Source: SZAS-103 sp038216155 (GTDB taxonomy: Bacteria > Pseudomonadota > Gammaproteobacteria > Xanthomonadales > Xanthomonadaceae). Taken from it: a stretch of DNA of 64,000 nt. The position numbers and the translations under genes were made by a program. This document shows, piece after piece, positions 41,331 to 50,825 of this stretch. The notes beneath the pieces were generated by a model. That model did not search any database, had not been told where the DNA came from, and saw nothing but the letters and a program-made list of their open reading frames with translations. The DNA lies in NCBI GenBank assembly GCA_038216155.1, contig JBBQQH010000006.1, positions 1 through 64,000 on the forward strand, in the 5' to 3' direction. The stretch's first letter is position 1. Each line of letters starts with the position of its first letter.

Positions 41331-42836
41331 ATGCCGGCGAAAAAGTCATCGAAGCGATCCGGAACCTCGCAATCGCCCAGCCCGAAGCGCACATCCGCAG
41401 ATTGTCCCCTGCGCAAGCGCTATCCGTACTATCTGGCCAATCGTGCCGTCCATACGAAAAACACTCTGGATGTATGCGACAAGTTCACTGGCGAGCGCGC
41501 GGCGCAAGTTGCCGTTGCCGATGCGAAAGCTGTGGAAAAAGCGATTGCCGCAGCAGTGAAAGCGACGGCTCCGATGCGAGCGTTCAAGCCGCATCAGCGC
41601 CAAGCGGTGTTGATGCATTGCGTGCGGCGCTTCGAGGAACGTAGCGACGAACTGGCTCTCGCGCTGTGCATCGAAGCTGGCAAGCCAATAAACGATGCGC
41701 GTGGCGAAGTGTTGCGGTTGATCGATACCTTCCGCATTGCCGCCGAAGAGTCTGTGCGCGTTGGCGGCGAGTTGCTGAATCTCGATATTTCGCCGCGCAG
41801 CAGCGGCTTGCGCGGCATGACGCAACGCGTCCCAATCGGGCCGTGCAGCTTCATCACACCGTTCAATTTTCCACTCAATCTAGTGGCTCATAAAGTCGCC
41901 CCAGCAATTGCTGCCGGTTGTCCGTTTGTTCTGAAACCGGCGGCGAAGACACCACTGGGCGCGCTGATCATTGGCGAAGTGCTGGCCGAGACCGATCTGC
42001 CGCGCGGTGCGTTTTCCATCCTGACCTGCAACACGGACGATGCATCAGCCCTGGTCGAGGATGATCGCATCAAGCTGCTCAGCTTCACCGGCGGTTTGGT
42101 TGGCTGGGAATTGAAGGCTCGAGCCGGCAAGAAGAAGGTCGTGTTGGAACTAGGGGGAAATGCTGCCTGCATCGTTGATGTAGACCAAGCTGTCAAACTC
42201 GACGCGGTGGTCGATCGACTGGCGTTCGGCGCCTACTACCAATCAGGGCAAAGCTGCATCAGCGTGCAACGCATCCTCGTGCATGCTGATGTGTACGAGG
42301 AATTGCGACGCAAGCTGGTGCGCAAGGTGAAGTCGCTGGTTGCAGGCGATCCGCGCAAGGAAAAGACGTTTATCGGCCCGATGATCGACGAGCAAGCCGC
42401 GCAACGCGTCGAGCAGTGGATCAGCGATGCGGTCAAGGCGGGCGGCAAGTTGTTGTGCGGCGGCAAGCGCGATGGCTCGATGCTGACGGCGGCGTTGCTG
42501 GAGACCGTTCCGCGCGATTGCGAACTCAGCCGCAAGGAAGCCTTCGGCCCGGTCGCGTTACTCGAATCATTCACCGACTACGATGCCGCGCTTGCCAGCG
42601 CCAACGACAGCGATTTCGGCCTGCAAGCTGGCGTGTTCACTGACAATCTCAAGCATACGCTGCGCGCGTGGGATCGGCTGGAAGTGGGCGGCGTCATCGT
42701 CAACGACGTACCGAGCATCCGGGTCGACAACATGCCCTATGGCGGGGTCAAGGATTCCGGGATCGGGCGCGAAGGCATCCGCTATGCGATGGACGATATG
42801 AGCGAGATTCGTTTGCTGGTGATCCGGGAGTCGTGA
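41331..42836 (+). CDS. Aldehyde dehydrogenase family protein
   Basis: This NAD(P)-dependent enzyme oxidises an aldehyde to an acid. Of its 501 residues, VLELGGNAA carries the general base Glu (~273) and GQSCISVQRI the catalytic Cys (~308). The nucleotide-binding loop reads LSFTGGLVGWELK, in place of the usual FTGSTxVG. The N-terminus has an unusual Ser/Lys-rich extension (about 25 residues: PAKKSSKRSGTSQSPSPKR) with no signal features. It looks closest to succinate-semialdehyde/lactaldehyde/phosphonoacetaldehyde-type members, but substrate is not certain. It stands alone after xseA. Confidence 0.88.
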   Translation: MPAKKSSKRSGTSQSPSPKRTSADCPLRKRYPYYLANRAVHTKNTLDVCDKFTGERAAQVAVADAKAVEKAIAAAVKATAPMRAFKPHQRQAVLMHCVRRFEERSDELALALCIEAGKPINDARGEVLRLIDTFRIAAEESVRVGGELLNLDISPRSSGLRGMTQRVPIGPCSFITPFNFPLNLVAHKVAPAIAAGCPFVLKPAAKTPLGALIIGEVLAETDLPRGAFSILTCNTDDASALVEDDRIKLLSFTGGLVGWELKARAGKKKVVLELGGNAACIVDVDQAVKLDAVVDRLAFGAYYQSGQSCISVQRILVHADVYEELRRKLVRKVKSLVAGDPRKEKTFIGPMIDEQAAQRVEQWISDAVKAGGKLLCGGKRDGSMLTAALLETVPRDCELSRKEAFGPVALLESFTDYDAALASANDSDFGLQAGVFTDNLKHTLRAWDRLEVGGVIVNDVPSIRVDNMPYGGVKDSGIGREGIRYAMDDMSEIRLLVIRES

Positions 42837-42954
42837 GTGGTAATTCGTGAATAGCGGTTGCCGACCGCAAGCAGCGAAGTGAGCGTGGCGCGGTGTGAGT
42901 AGCTACGCATTAGCAATGACCAAATTTCTCTTTATTTAGTTGGCGTTGGACTAC

Positions 42955-43551
42955 TCAATTCGAGTGGTGAATTGCGCTGCGTAGATCCAGTGAGAAGTGA
43001 CGCAGTTTTTCTTCCAGGTCCGGCCGCCATGTAGGAATCCAGAGCCAAAGCGCGATTGTGACTAGGACCAGCATGGTGCGCGCGGCAGCAGGCAGAGGCG
43101 GCAGCACTCTGCGACGGCACAGAATCCAAACGGACAACCCGCCCAGCGCTGCTCCAGCCAGCGACTCGGGTAGGGTGTGCACGTGGTAGATCACCGCAGC
43201 GACCACGACCAGCGCAGCGAACGAAGACGCCAATGCGATGCTTGCAAACAAGTGCAGGCGCGGCGCGCCCGCCATCACCGCATACGCGAACAGCGGAAAT
43301 ACTGCAGCGGCACGCAGGGTGTGGCCGCTGAAGCCGCGAAACATTGCGAAGCCGTAGTTCGCGTTCCATCCGTAATGCAGCACCTTGGTGCCCGCGCCGA
43401 GGGCAATCGCGACGTTAAGCAAGATGAGCCAGAGCACGACCTCGCGCCAAGCGCCGCGCATCGCGAACGCCAGCAGGGTGATAGCCGTGAGGATCGTTAT
43501 CGGTACGACGTTGGCTTGGGCAAAAATCCAGAGCAGAACATGCGACAGCAA
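42955..43551 (-). CDS. PAP2-like membrane protein with degenerate motif
   Basis: This 198-residue protein has five or six transmembrane segments and PAP2-like signatures: RGFSGHTLRAAAVFP in place of PSGH, and VIYHVHTLPESLAG in place of SRxxxxxHxxxD. The first motif, KxxxxxxRP, is reduced to KVLHYGWNANYGF, lacking the RP pair. The phosphatase may have altered or lost activity. Neighbours give no clue: a VWA lipoprotein lies on the opposite strand 190 bases away. It could also be read as an unclassified PAP2 relative. Confidence 0.7.
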   Translation of the reverse strand: MLSHVLLWIFAQANVVPITILTAITLLAFAMRGAWREVVLWLILLNVAIALGAGTKVLHYGWNANYGFAMFRGFSGHTLRAAAVFPLFAYAVMAGAPRLHLFASIALASSFAALVVVAAVIYHVHTLPESLAGAALGGLSVWILCRRRVLPPLPAAARTMLVLVTIALWLWIPTWRPDLEEKLRHFSLDLRSAIHHSN

Positions 43552-43742
43552 GCGGGTTCCTCAGGGTACGTAATGGCGGATAGTCTGCCTGATTAGTGCG
43601 GGCCGAACCCACAGTGCAGTTGCCTCGCTGGCCACGCACGCCAGTGTTCGCCACACCTGCCATGGATCCGTTGCAAGCGGTTAACCCCATTTCCGGGCTG
43701 CCCGCGTTTGCATGTGGGACTTTCCCAACCACGGAGTTCACC

Positions 43743-45710
43743 ATGTCGCCCGCCACTAGTCATTTGTTGTCGCTCGCCATCGCCGCGGCACTGGCGTTCA
43801 GCGCCGGCTGTTCCGCTCCGGATGCCACAAAACCCACATCGCAACAATCCGCTGTCGCCACGGAAAACCGTCAAACTCCGGCCGTCGCAACCCAAGACGA
43901 GGGCAACGCAACACGCTTGCAAGATGCCAAGGGTCAGGCAAGCGACGCGTCTGTCGTCAGCGCAGACAGCAAGACACTCTTGAAGACACGCGATGACCGA
44001 GCCGCCAGCGGACTAGCGCGCCAAAAGCCAGCTACAACAGCGGCTTTGGAAGCAGAACCCAGCCCACCGCCGCCATCTTCACGTTCGGAATCGGACAAGA
44101 CCGCAGCCATGCCGCTGGACAGCATCACGGTCGCGGGCAGCCGCCTTCGCAACGAGCCAGCGAAGGAGCTGCAGAAGGCCAATGCGTACGCGGCAATGAT
44201 CGCGCCCACGCCGGCACAGGCTTACCAGCCAATCTCGACCGGCGACATGATGCCTGCGGCGCAATCAGTCAACACCGAAAACTATGCCAAGCATGGCGAC
44301 AATCCGGTGCAGATTACGGCCGATTCGCCGGTCTCAACTTTCTCGATTGACGTCGACACCGGCAGCTATGCCAACGTGCGGCGCATGCTCAATTCCGGCC
44401 AGCGTCCGCCGGCGGATGCGATTCGCGCCGAAGAGCTGCTCAACTACTTCGACTATGCCTACCCGATGCCGGAATCGCGCAAGGTGCCGTTTCGCGTGAC
44501 CACCGAAATCGCCGCCGTACCGTGGAATACCAAACACCAACTGCTGCAGATCGGCATCCAGGGCTATGACGTGTCCAAGGCGATGTTGCCGCCGAGCAAT
44601 CTGGTGTTCCTGATCGATACCTCGGGGTCGATGGACGAGCCTGACAAGTTGCCGCTGCTCAAGCAGGCGTTCGGTCAGTTGGTGAACCAGTTGCGTGCGC
44701 AGGATCGGGTGACGATCGTGGTGTACGCCGGATCGGCTGGGCTGGTATTGCCGCCGACGCCGGGCGATCAGCATGCGCGGATTCTCGGCGCGCTCGATCA
44801 ACTGCAGGCTGGCGGCTCGACCAACGGTGGCCAGGGTATCGAGTTGGCGTACGCGATGGCCAAGCAGTCTTTCATCAAGGGCGGCAGCAATCGCGTGCTG
44901 TTGGCGACCGACGGCGACTTCAACGTCGGCACCGCGAATGTGGAAGCGTTGAAGACGATGGTCGCCGATCAACGCAAGTCCGGCGTGGCGCTGTCCACGC
45001 TTGGATTTGGTTCTGGCAACTACAACGACGAAATGGCCGAGCAGTTGGCTGACATCGGCGATGGCAATCACGCCTACATCGATAGTGCGAACGAGGCGCG
45101 CAAGGTGTTGGTGCAGCAGATGGGCGCGACCCTACTGACGATCGCCAAGGATGTGAAGATCCAGGTTGAGTTCAATCCGGCTACGGTCGCCGAGTACCGG
45201 TTGATCGGCTACGAGGATCGAGCACTGCGACGCGAGGATTTCAACAACGACAAGATTGATGCGGGCGAGATTGGCGCTGGCCACAACGTGACTGCGTTGT
45301 ACGAGTTGACTCTGGTCGGTTCGGGCGGGGAATCCAGCGATCCCCTGCGCTATGCGAAGTCGCTACTGGGCGCGGACAAGTCCCATGAGCTGGGCCTGCT
45401 CAAGTTGCGCTACAAGCAGCCGAACGAGACCGCGAGCCAATTGATCCAGACCCCGCTGACGCGCTCGATGATCGGCGCCACCGCCAGCCCGCGCTTGCGC
45501 TTTGCCGCAGCGGTCGCGGCCTACGCCGACCTGCTGCGCGGCGGCAGCCACATGGGCAATTTTGGCTGGAACGACGTGGCGAAACTCGCCAACGGCACTG
45601 GTGGTGTCGATCGCTTTGGCTATCGCGCCGAGTTCGTGCAGCTGATCGCCAAGGCGCGCGCAGTCACCGGCAACGCGAACGGCGCGCCGGTCGCCACGGT
45701 CGCGGAGTAA
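43743..45710 (+). CDS. yfbK: YfbK-like VWA-domain lipoprotein
   Basis: This 655-residue lipoprotein has a lipid-anchor signal (AFSAGC, Cys23), a Gln/Thr/Pro-rich linker, a vWF N-domain (NPVQITADSPVSTFSIDVDT), a von Willebrand A domain with metal-site motif DTSGSM, and a C-terminal DUF3520-like domain. Such proteins bind partners in the envelope. The linker holds TVAGSRLR (44127-44150), also found in the sigma-factor partner at 50452. A Shine-Dalgarno CGGAG precedes the ATG at 43743, which is preferred over one 49 codons earlier. In related bacteria, sigma, membrane partner and VWA protein genes are often consecutive; here a GGDEF-EAL gene on the other strand separates them. Confidence 0.87.
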   Translation: MSPATSHLLSLAIAAALAFSAGCSAPDATKPTSQQSAVATENRQTPAVATQDEGNATRLQDAKGQASDASVVSADSKTLLKTRDDRAASGLARQKPATTAALEAEPSPPPPSSRSESDKTAAMPLDSITVAGSRLRNEPAKELQKANAYAAMIAPTPAQAYQPISTGDMMPAAQSVNTENYAKHGDNPVQITADSPVSTFSIDVDTGSYANVRRMLNSGQRPPADAIRAEELLNYFDYAYPMPESRKVPFRVTTEIAAVPWNTKHQLLQIGIQGYDVSKAMLPPSNLVFLIDTSGSMDEPDKLPLLKQAFGQLVNQLRAQDRVTIVVYAGSAGLVLPPTPGDQHARILGALDQLQAGGSTNGGQGIELAYAMAKQSFIKGGSNRVLLATDGDFNVGTANVEALKTMVADQRKSGVALSTLGFGSGNYNDEMAEQLADIGDGNHAYIDSANEARKVLVQQMGATLLTIAKDVKIQVEFNPATVAEYRLIGYEDRALRREDFNNDKIDAGEIGAGHNVTALYELTLVGSGGESSDPLRYAKSLLGADKSHELGLLKLRYKQPNETASQLIQTPLTRSMIGATASPRLRFAAAVAAYADLLRGGSHMGNFGWNDVAKLANGTGGVDRFGYRAEFVQLIAKARAVTGNANGAPVATVAE

Positions 45711-45795
45711 TCGAGCGGTGGCTCCGCGTCGTCCATGTCATCCAATGGCATCGCATCGATGCCGGGTGCGCGCAGCGATGGCGACGCGGAGCCGG

Positions 45796-48768
45796 TCAGG
45801 CGTCGGACGTCGACGCCTGGGGTTGCCGCTCCAATCGTTGTGGCCGGGCAAACAGGAATCCCTGGCCGCAATCGCACCCCAGCTTCAGCAGGATATTGCG
45901 TTGGATTTCGGTTTCGATCCCCTCGCCCACCACTTCGATATCCAACGACTTGGCCAGCGCCAGGATTGCCCTGATCACCGCTTCGCTGCCCTTGCTGTCG
46001 GGCTTGCCCAGTTCGGCCACGAACGAGCGATCGATCTTGAGCGCGGTGATCGGAAACCGATGCAGATACGACAGCGCCGAATAGCCCGTTCCGAAATCAT
46101 CGAGTTGAGCGCAGATATCGCCTTCGTCGAGGCGTTCGATGGTGCGGCGAACCAGTTGCGAGTCGTCGAGCAAAGCGCCCTCGGTCAACTCGATACGCAG
46201 GCAGAACGGAGGTATGGCGTACGCATGCGCCATCGCCAGCAGTCGATCGGCGAGCTCCGGCGAGCGGAAGTGACGCGGCGAGACGTTGATGCTGACGTAT
46301 TCGCCATTCTTAGCGATCTCGTGATAGCGGCTGCAGGCGAGCTCGAACAACAGCCAGTCGATCTGCTCGATCAGGCCGCTGTCCTCGGCAACAGTCAAAA
46401 ACTCATCGGGCAGCAGTACGCCACGCAATTCATGGTTCCAGCGCAGGAGCGCCTCGTAGCCGACCGGCACGCCATCGGACAGTCGCACGATCGGCTGGAA
46501 GTACGGCTCGAAGCGACCGGCGGAAATGCTGCGACGCAGGTCGCTTTCCAGATCGTGCACGCGCAGCGCTTCGTGGCGCAACGCCTCGTCGAACAATTCG
46601 TAGCGGTTGCGACCGCGATTCTTGGCCCGGTACATCGCCACGTCCGCATCGCGCAGCAATTCCTCCGGCCGCCGGTAATGCGCACCGATCATCGCGATGC
46701 CAATGCTGGCCGAGGTGAACAACTCCTTGTCACCGATCTGCATCGGCTCGGCCAGCGACTGGATCACGCGCTCGGCAACATCGCAGGCATCCTGCGAGGT
46801 AGCGATCTCTTCCACCAGCACCGCAAATTCGTCGCCGCCCAAGCGCGCCACAGTATCCGGCAAGCGTACGGCAGCGGCGATCTTGCGACTGACCTCCTTG
46901 AGCAATTCATCGCCGACCAGATGGCCGGCACTGTCATTGACCACCTTGAACCGATCCAGATCCAAAAACAGCACAGCAAACCGGCGCTCGGGATTGCGCT
47001 GGAACAACGCCATCGCTCGCTGCAGTCGGTACAACAGTCGGGTGCGGTTGGGCAGACCGGTGAGGCTGTCGTGCATGGCTTGATAGGTGAGCTGCTCCTC
47101 GGCGCGTACGCGCTCGCCGATCTGTCCTCGCAGCAACGCGTTGGCGTTAGCCAGCTCGCTAGTGCGTTCCAGTACGCGCTGTTCAAGATCGCTGTAAGCG
47201 ATACGCAGCTGCTCCTGCGCGCGCTTGCGCTGCAGACCGCTGGCGATATGGTAGGAAACGAAGGTCAACAACTCCTGGTCGCGTGTGGTGAAGGTGATCT
47301 CGGGCGAATAACTCTGCACCGCGATCACGCCCACCGTGGACTCCTCACGCAGCAGCGGCACGCCCAGCCAGCACACCGAAGGCGTGCCGAACCTGTGCAC
47401 TTCATCGGCTTGCACCAGCGCCTCGATCTGCTGGCGATCGACCAGCAAGGGCTGACCAGTTCGCAACACGTATTCGGTCAGCCCCCGCGCCAGCTTGCGA
47501 CGCGGCGGTACCACGTCGCGTTCGTCGACCGAGTACTGGAACTCCAGTTCGGCGCCATCCTCGCTCTGCAATGCGATGAAGAAATTGCGTGCATACAGCA
47601 GTTCGTCGACCTCGGCATGCACTGCGGCATAGAAATGCTTGAGCGTGTCCGAGGTGATCGACAGCTCGGCGATGCGGTAGAGCGCGGCCTGCAGCCGTTC
47701 AGCGCGCTCGCGTTCGACCACCTCGGCGCGCAACTCCAGATTGGCCTGCGCCAGTTCAAGGGTGCGCTCGCGCACATGACGCTCGAGTATGGACTGCTGC
47801 TGCTTGCGCTCGAGCGCAGTCAATATGTGCTGCGCGACAAACGACAGCAATGCGCTGTCCTCCTCGGTGTAGATCACGTCGGCAACGTAGCTCTGCACCA
47901 CGATGCCGCCGCGCACCTCATCGCCGCGAAGCATTGGCACGCCCAGCCAGACCTCGCTGTCAGGGCCGTGCTGCGGATCGCGAACAATGCCCACCTGTTC
48001 GCGCAGGTTATCCGAGGCCCCCAGCAGTGGCTTGCCGTGCTGGATCATCGCGACGGTCAGGCTGTTTGGCAGGTCGACGATCGCCATTTCCTCGTCGGGG
48101 TCGGTCTCGTATGTGTCGAGGGTGTCGACGAAATAAATGAAACGCATCGTCAGCTTGTCGGCGTCGTACAGCGCGATGAAGAAGTTCTCCGCGTACATCA
48201 GGCCGCCGACGATCTGATGCAGGCCGCGCAGCATGACTGGCATCTCCATCTGCGAGCCGGCCATTTCGGCGATCGCGTACAACGCGGCCTGCAGGCGCTC
48301 GGCCTTTTCCAAGCCTTGCACGCGTTGGCGCAGTTGGCGACGCTCCAGCAGTGCCGCGCCGACGTCGCGGGCGCAAGTCATCAGTTGCCGCAAGGTCTGC
48401 TGGTCGGTGCGTTCCTGCGTGGGTTCACTTCGCAATTCCAAGGCAAGCGCAAACCAGCCTTCTGCACCGGGCACGTCCCATGCCACGACCAAGCCGGAAT
48501 CGCCGATCTCACGGATGTTGCCGTCGCGCACCATCAGGTCTGGATTGAACGCGGATTCCAGCAGCGGCGACAACGCGTCGCTGCGCCACTGTTCCAGTCC
48601 CGAGGGCGAGCTCCAAGCCATCGCCAGTTTTGCGAACCCTGCCTGCGTTGCGGCGGTATCGGCCAGCGAGCGGGCAAAATCCGGCATCCACCAGGCACCA
48701 CTCATCGCCGGCTCGGCCGCGCCCTGGGCGGAAAGCGGAAGTGCGGATATGGCGATTGAGGCAGTCAT
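45796..48768 (-). CDS. GAF-GAF-GGDEF-EAL cyclic-di-GMP enzyme
   Basis: This 990-residue protein makes and/or breaks c-di-GMP. Two GAF-like sensor domains (about 150-340 and 370-540, each with a YARNFFIAL or YAENFFIAL core) are linked by coiled coil to a diguanylate cyclase domain with intact RLGGDEFAVL (~641) and an RxxD inhibitory site (RLPD, five residues upstream). The EAL domain has GYEALLRW (~771), DDFGTGYSALSYL (~886) and EVVGEGIET, all consistent with phosphodiesterase activity. No transmembrane segment is evident, so it senses a cytosolic ligand. The ATG at 48768 is preferred to a Met 55 codons earlier. It is divergent from the sigma factor gene, 163 bases away. Confidence 0.93.
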   Translation of the reverse strand: MTASIAISALPLSAQGAAEPAMSGAWWMPDFARSLADTAATQAGFAKLAMAWSSPSGLEQWRSDALSPLLESAFNPDLMVRDGNIREIGDSGLVVAWDVPGAEGWFALALELRSEPTQERTDQQTLRQLMTCARDVGAALLERRQLRQRVQGLEKAERLQAALYAIAEMAGSQMEMPVMLRGLHQIVGGLMYAENFFIALYDADKLTMRFIYFVDTLDTYETDPDEEMAIVDLPNSLTVAMIQHGKPLLGASDNLREQVGIVRDPQHGPDSEVWLGVPMLRGDEVRGGIVVQSYVADVIYTEEDSALLSFVAQHILTALERKQQQSILERHVRERTLELAQANLELRAEVVERERAERLQAALYRIAELSITSDTLKHFYAAVHAEVDELLYARNFFIALQSEDGAELEFQYSVDERDVVPPRRKLARGLTEYVLRTGQPLLVDRQQIEALVQADEVHRFGTPSVCWLGVPLLREESTVGVIAVQSYSPEITFTTRDQELLTFVSYHIASGLQRKRAQEQLRIAYSDLEQRVLERTSELANANALLRGQIGERVRAEEQLTYQAMHDSLTGLPNRTRLLYRLQRAMALFQRNPERRFAVLFLDLDRFKVVNDSAGHLVGDELLKEVSRKIAAAVRLPDTVARLGGDEFAVLVEEIATSQDACDVAERVIQSLAEPMQIGDKELFTSASIGIAMIGAHYRRPEELLRDADVAMYRAKNRGRNRYELFDEALRHEALRVHDLESDLRRSISAGRFEPYFQPIVRLSDGVPVGYEALLRWNHELRGVLLPDEFLTVAEDSGLIEQIDWLLFELACSRYHEIAKNGEYVSINVSPRHFRSPELADRLLAMAHAYAIPPFCLRIELTEGALLDDSQLVRRTIERLDEGDICAQLDDFGTGYSALSYLHRFPITALKIDRSFVAELGKPDSKGSEAVIRAILALAKSLDIEVVGEGIETEIQRNILLKLGCDCGQGFLFARPQRLERQPQASTSDA

Positions 48769-48931
48769 GGTCAAGACAGCGAGCCGGTTCTCGGTCAGCA
48801 GGTCGGGTGCGTTGGCCGCAAGTCCCCGTCCCCAGCATAGCAATGCGGCGCAGCGACGGGCGTCCCTTAGTCGGTTAACCGATGGGCGGGGGCAATTCCA
48901 CCCGGCCCGTGCATGCCGTACGCTGTACAGC

Positions 48932-49480
48932 ATGCAGGCCGACCCAACGGACGAAGCGCTGATGCTGGCTTACGGCCGCGGCGACGCGTCGGCGTTCGAA
49001 ACGCTTTACGGCAAGCATCGCGGGGCGCTGTTCCGCTATCTTTTGCGGCATGTGCGTCAGCAGTCGCTGGCCGAGGAATTCTTCCAGGATGTCTGGAGCC
49101 GCGTGATCGGCGCGCGTGAGCGCTATCGACCCGACGCACGCTTCACCACCTGGCTGTACCAGATCGCCGGCAATCGACTCACCGATCATTGGCGCGCCCA
49201 GCAGCGTCAAGGTACGCCGGTGGAAGATGGCGACGAGCGTGCGGCGCGCGAGCCCGACCCGTCGACGCCCGATCATGAGCTGTCTGAATTCGAGCAACGT
49301 CGGCAACTGCAGCTGGCCTTGCAGGAATTGCCCGACGACCAGCGCGACGTGCTGCTGCTAAGGCTGGAGCAGGAACTCTCACTGGAGGAGATTGCCAAAA
49401 TCACCGGCGTGGGACGCGAAACCGTGAAATCGCGCTTGCGTTATGCAATGGACAAGTTGCGTGCGAGGCTGGGCCAATGA
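48932..49480 (+). CDS. ECF-type RNA polymerase sigma factor
   Basis: This 182-residue sigma-70 family protein has only regions 2 and 4. Region 2 includes ALFRYLLRHVRQQSLAEEFF and ARFTTWLYQIAGNRLTDHWR; region 4 has RDVLLLRLEQELSLEEIA and VGRETVKSRLRYAMDKLR. It directs polymerase to a small regulon, kept in check by a membrane partner. The start ATG (48932) is 7 bases after a TACGCT, with no clear Shine-Dalgarno, and a much longer open frame upstream is antisense to the GGDEF-EAL gene and rejected. Its stop overlaps the ATG of the partner gene. Confidence 0.93.
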   Translation: MQADPTDEALMLAYGRGDASAFETLYGKHRGALFRYLLRHVRQQSLAEEFFQDVWSRVIGARERYRPDARFTTWLYQIAGNRLTDHWRAQQRQGTPVEDGDERAAREPDPSTPDHELSEFEQRRQLQLALQELPDDQRDVLLLRLEQELSLEEIAKITGVGRETVKSRLRYAMDKLRARLGQ

Positions 49481-50664
49481 GTTCGCAAATGCCACCGTTG
49501 CCGCCTTCCGAACCGCTGGACGCCCAGGAGCGCCAGATGGCGCGCGCCTTGCGCAACCTGCCATCGGCATTGCCGCCCCCGGAACTGGACGCGCGCATCC
49601 TTGGCGCCTCGCGGCGGGCTATCGCGATGACGCCAAAACCCCGCTCCCGTCGCGGCTGGGCCTGGGGCCTGAGCAGCGCTGCCGCTGCCGTGCTGGCGCT
49701 GGGCATATTCACCAAGATGCATCTCGAACATCGCGATGCCGCGTTCGAGCCAACCGTGCCGGCGTCGACGCCGGTCAGCACACCACCTATGCCAGCCAAT
49801 GGCGCTGCAACAAGCGAATCGGCGGCAGCAGCCGACGTCAGTCAGGCTGAGTCGGCGAACACCGATGACCTGTCCTACGCCGCCGAAGTAGCGCCACCGC
49901 CGCAGCAGGCCATCGCGCCGACAGCCACGCCCATGGTCAGCGAGCCCGAGTTAGCGAAAGACGCCAAGGCGCAACTCGATGTTCGCGATGCAGCAAAACC
50001 GACCGATAGCCAACTGCAGGCGGCCCGGGCGGACGCATCTGCCGCCAGTGCCCGCAAGCAGGAAGATCTGCAGGACCGCAGCGAGCGCGACAAGACCGCC
50101 GCCGATCAGGCAGCCGCGCGCAATGGGCCGCAACCCTTCCCCGCTGCGCCCAAGGAGCGCGCTCCGATTGCAACCGGCGCCATGCAACAGGCACCAATCG
50201 TGCTCGACACGCCGACGACTGCAAGCAAGGCCACCGGCGGGATCGGCAATGCGGCGCAACCACGCCCGTCGATCGCAGAGCCAACGCCTGCTCCGCCGCC
50301 ACCGCCATCTTCAGCACAAGTGGGCACGTTTGCGCCGCCATCTGCAAAGGCCGCAGCGCCGGCCGCGTTGAAGCCGTCCGCGCCTCCTGTTGATTCGCGC
50401 GCCAATCTGACAGCCGCCGCTGACGAAGGTGCTGCATCGCTGGATACCAGCACCGTCGCCGGCAGCCGTCTCCGCCAGACACCACCGGCGACGCTGCCCC
50501 CAGTCGACACCGACGCGACGCTGCCACCTGCGCAGTGGATTGAACGCATCCGCCTGCGCGTGAATGCCGCCGATGGTCGCGGAGCGCGCGAAAGCCTGCG
50601 CCGACTGCTGCTGCGTTATCCGCAAACCACGGTGCCGACCGATCTTGCGCCGCTGCGCCAATGA
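49477..50664 (+). CDS. Membrane partner (anti-sigma-like) of the ECF sigma factor
   Basis: This 395-residue protein starts within the sigma factor stop codon (ATGA), a typical sigma/anti-sigma layout. About 65 cytosolic residues (ERQMARALRNLPSALPPPEL) precede one transmembrane helix (GLSSAAAAVLALGIFT, about 64-79), followed by a long, Ala/Pro/Gln-rich periplasmic part. There is no zinc-finger anti-sigma domain. A conserved-looking ending (QWIERIRLRVNAADGRGARE, LLLRYPQ) suggests a folded C-terminal module. TVAGSRLR (50452-50475) recurs in the VWA lipoprotein. Anti-sigma function is inferred from synteny and topology. Confidence 0.7.
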   Translation: MSSQMPPLPPSEPLDAQERQMARALRNLPSALPPPELDARILGASRRAIAMTPKPRSRRGWAWGLSSAAAAVLALGIFTKMHLEHRDAAFEPTVPASTPVSTPPMPANGAATSESAAAADVSQAESANTDDLSYAAEVAPPPQQAIAPTATPMVSEPELAKDAKAQLDVRDAAKPTDSQLQAARADASAASARKQEDLQDRSERDKTAADQAAARNGPQPFPAAPKERAPIATGAMQQAPIVLDTPTTASKATGGIGNAAQPRPSIAEPTPAPPPPPSSAQVGTFAPPSAKAAAPAALKPSAPPVDSRANLTAAADEGAASLDTSTVAGSRLRQTPPATLPPVDTDATLPPAQWIERIRLRVNAADGRGARESLRRLLLRYPQTTVPTDLAPLRQ

Positions 50665-50825
50665 TCGATTCGTGGCATGCGGACATGCAGCGTTAACGTC
50701 CAGAATGCCCATTCGAACGAAAATGTGTGCGTTTTTCTGTCCTGCACACGCGAAAATGATGACGTGTCTCGACCATACACCGCGCGATTCCCGCAATATG
50801 ATCGCATCGCGATGACCGCATCCGA

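Noticed and set aside
45718..48759. A 1013-codon open frame on the plus strand opposite the GGDEF-EAL gene
   Set aside because: It has no recognisable domain, and its length follows from the codon bias of the true minus-strand gene in GC-rich DNA.
48233..48931. Long N-terminal extension of the ECF sigma factor
   Set aside because: The extra 233 codons run antisense to the GGDEF-EAL gene; the sigma-70 regions begin right after ATG 48932.
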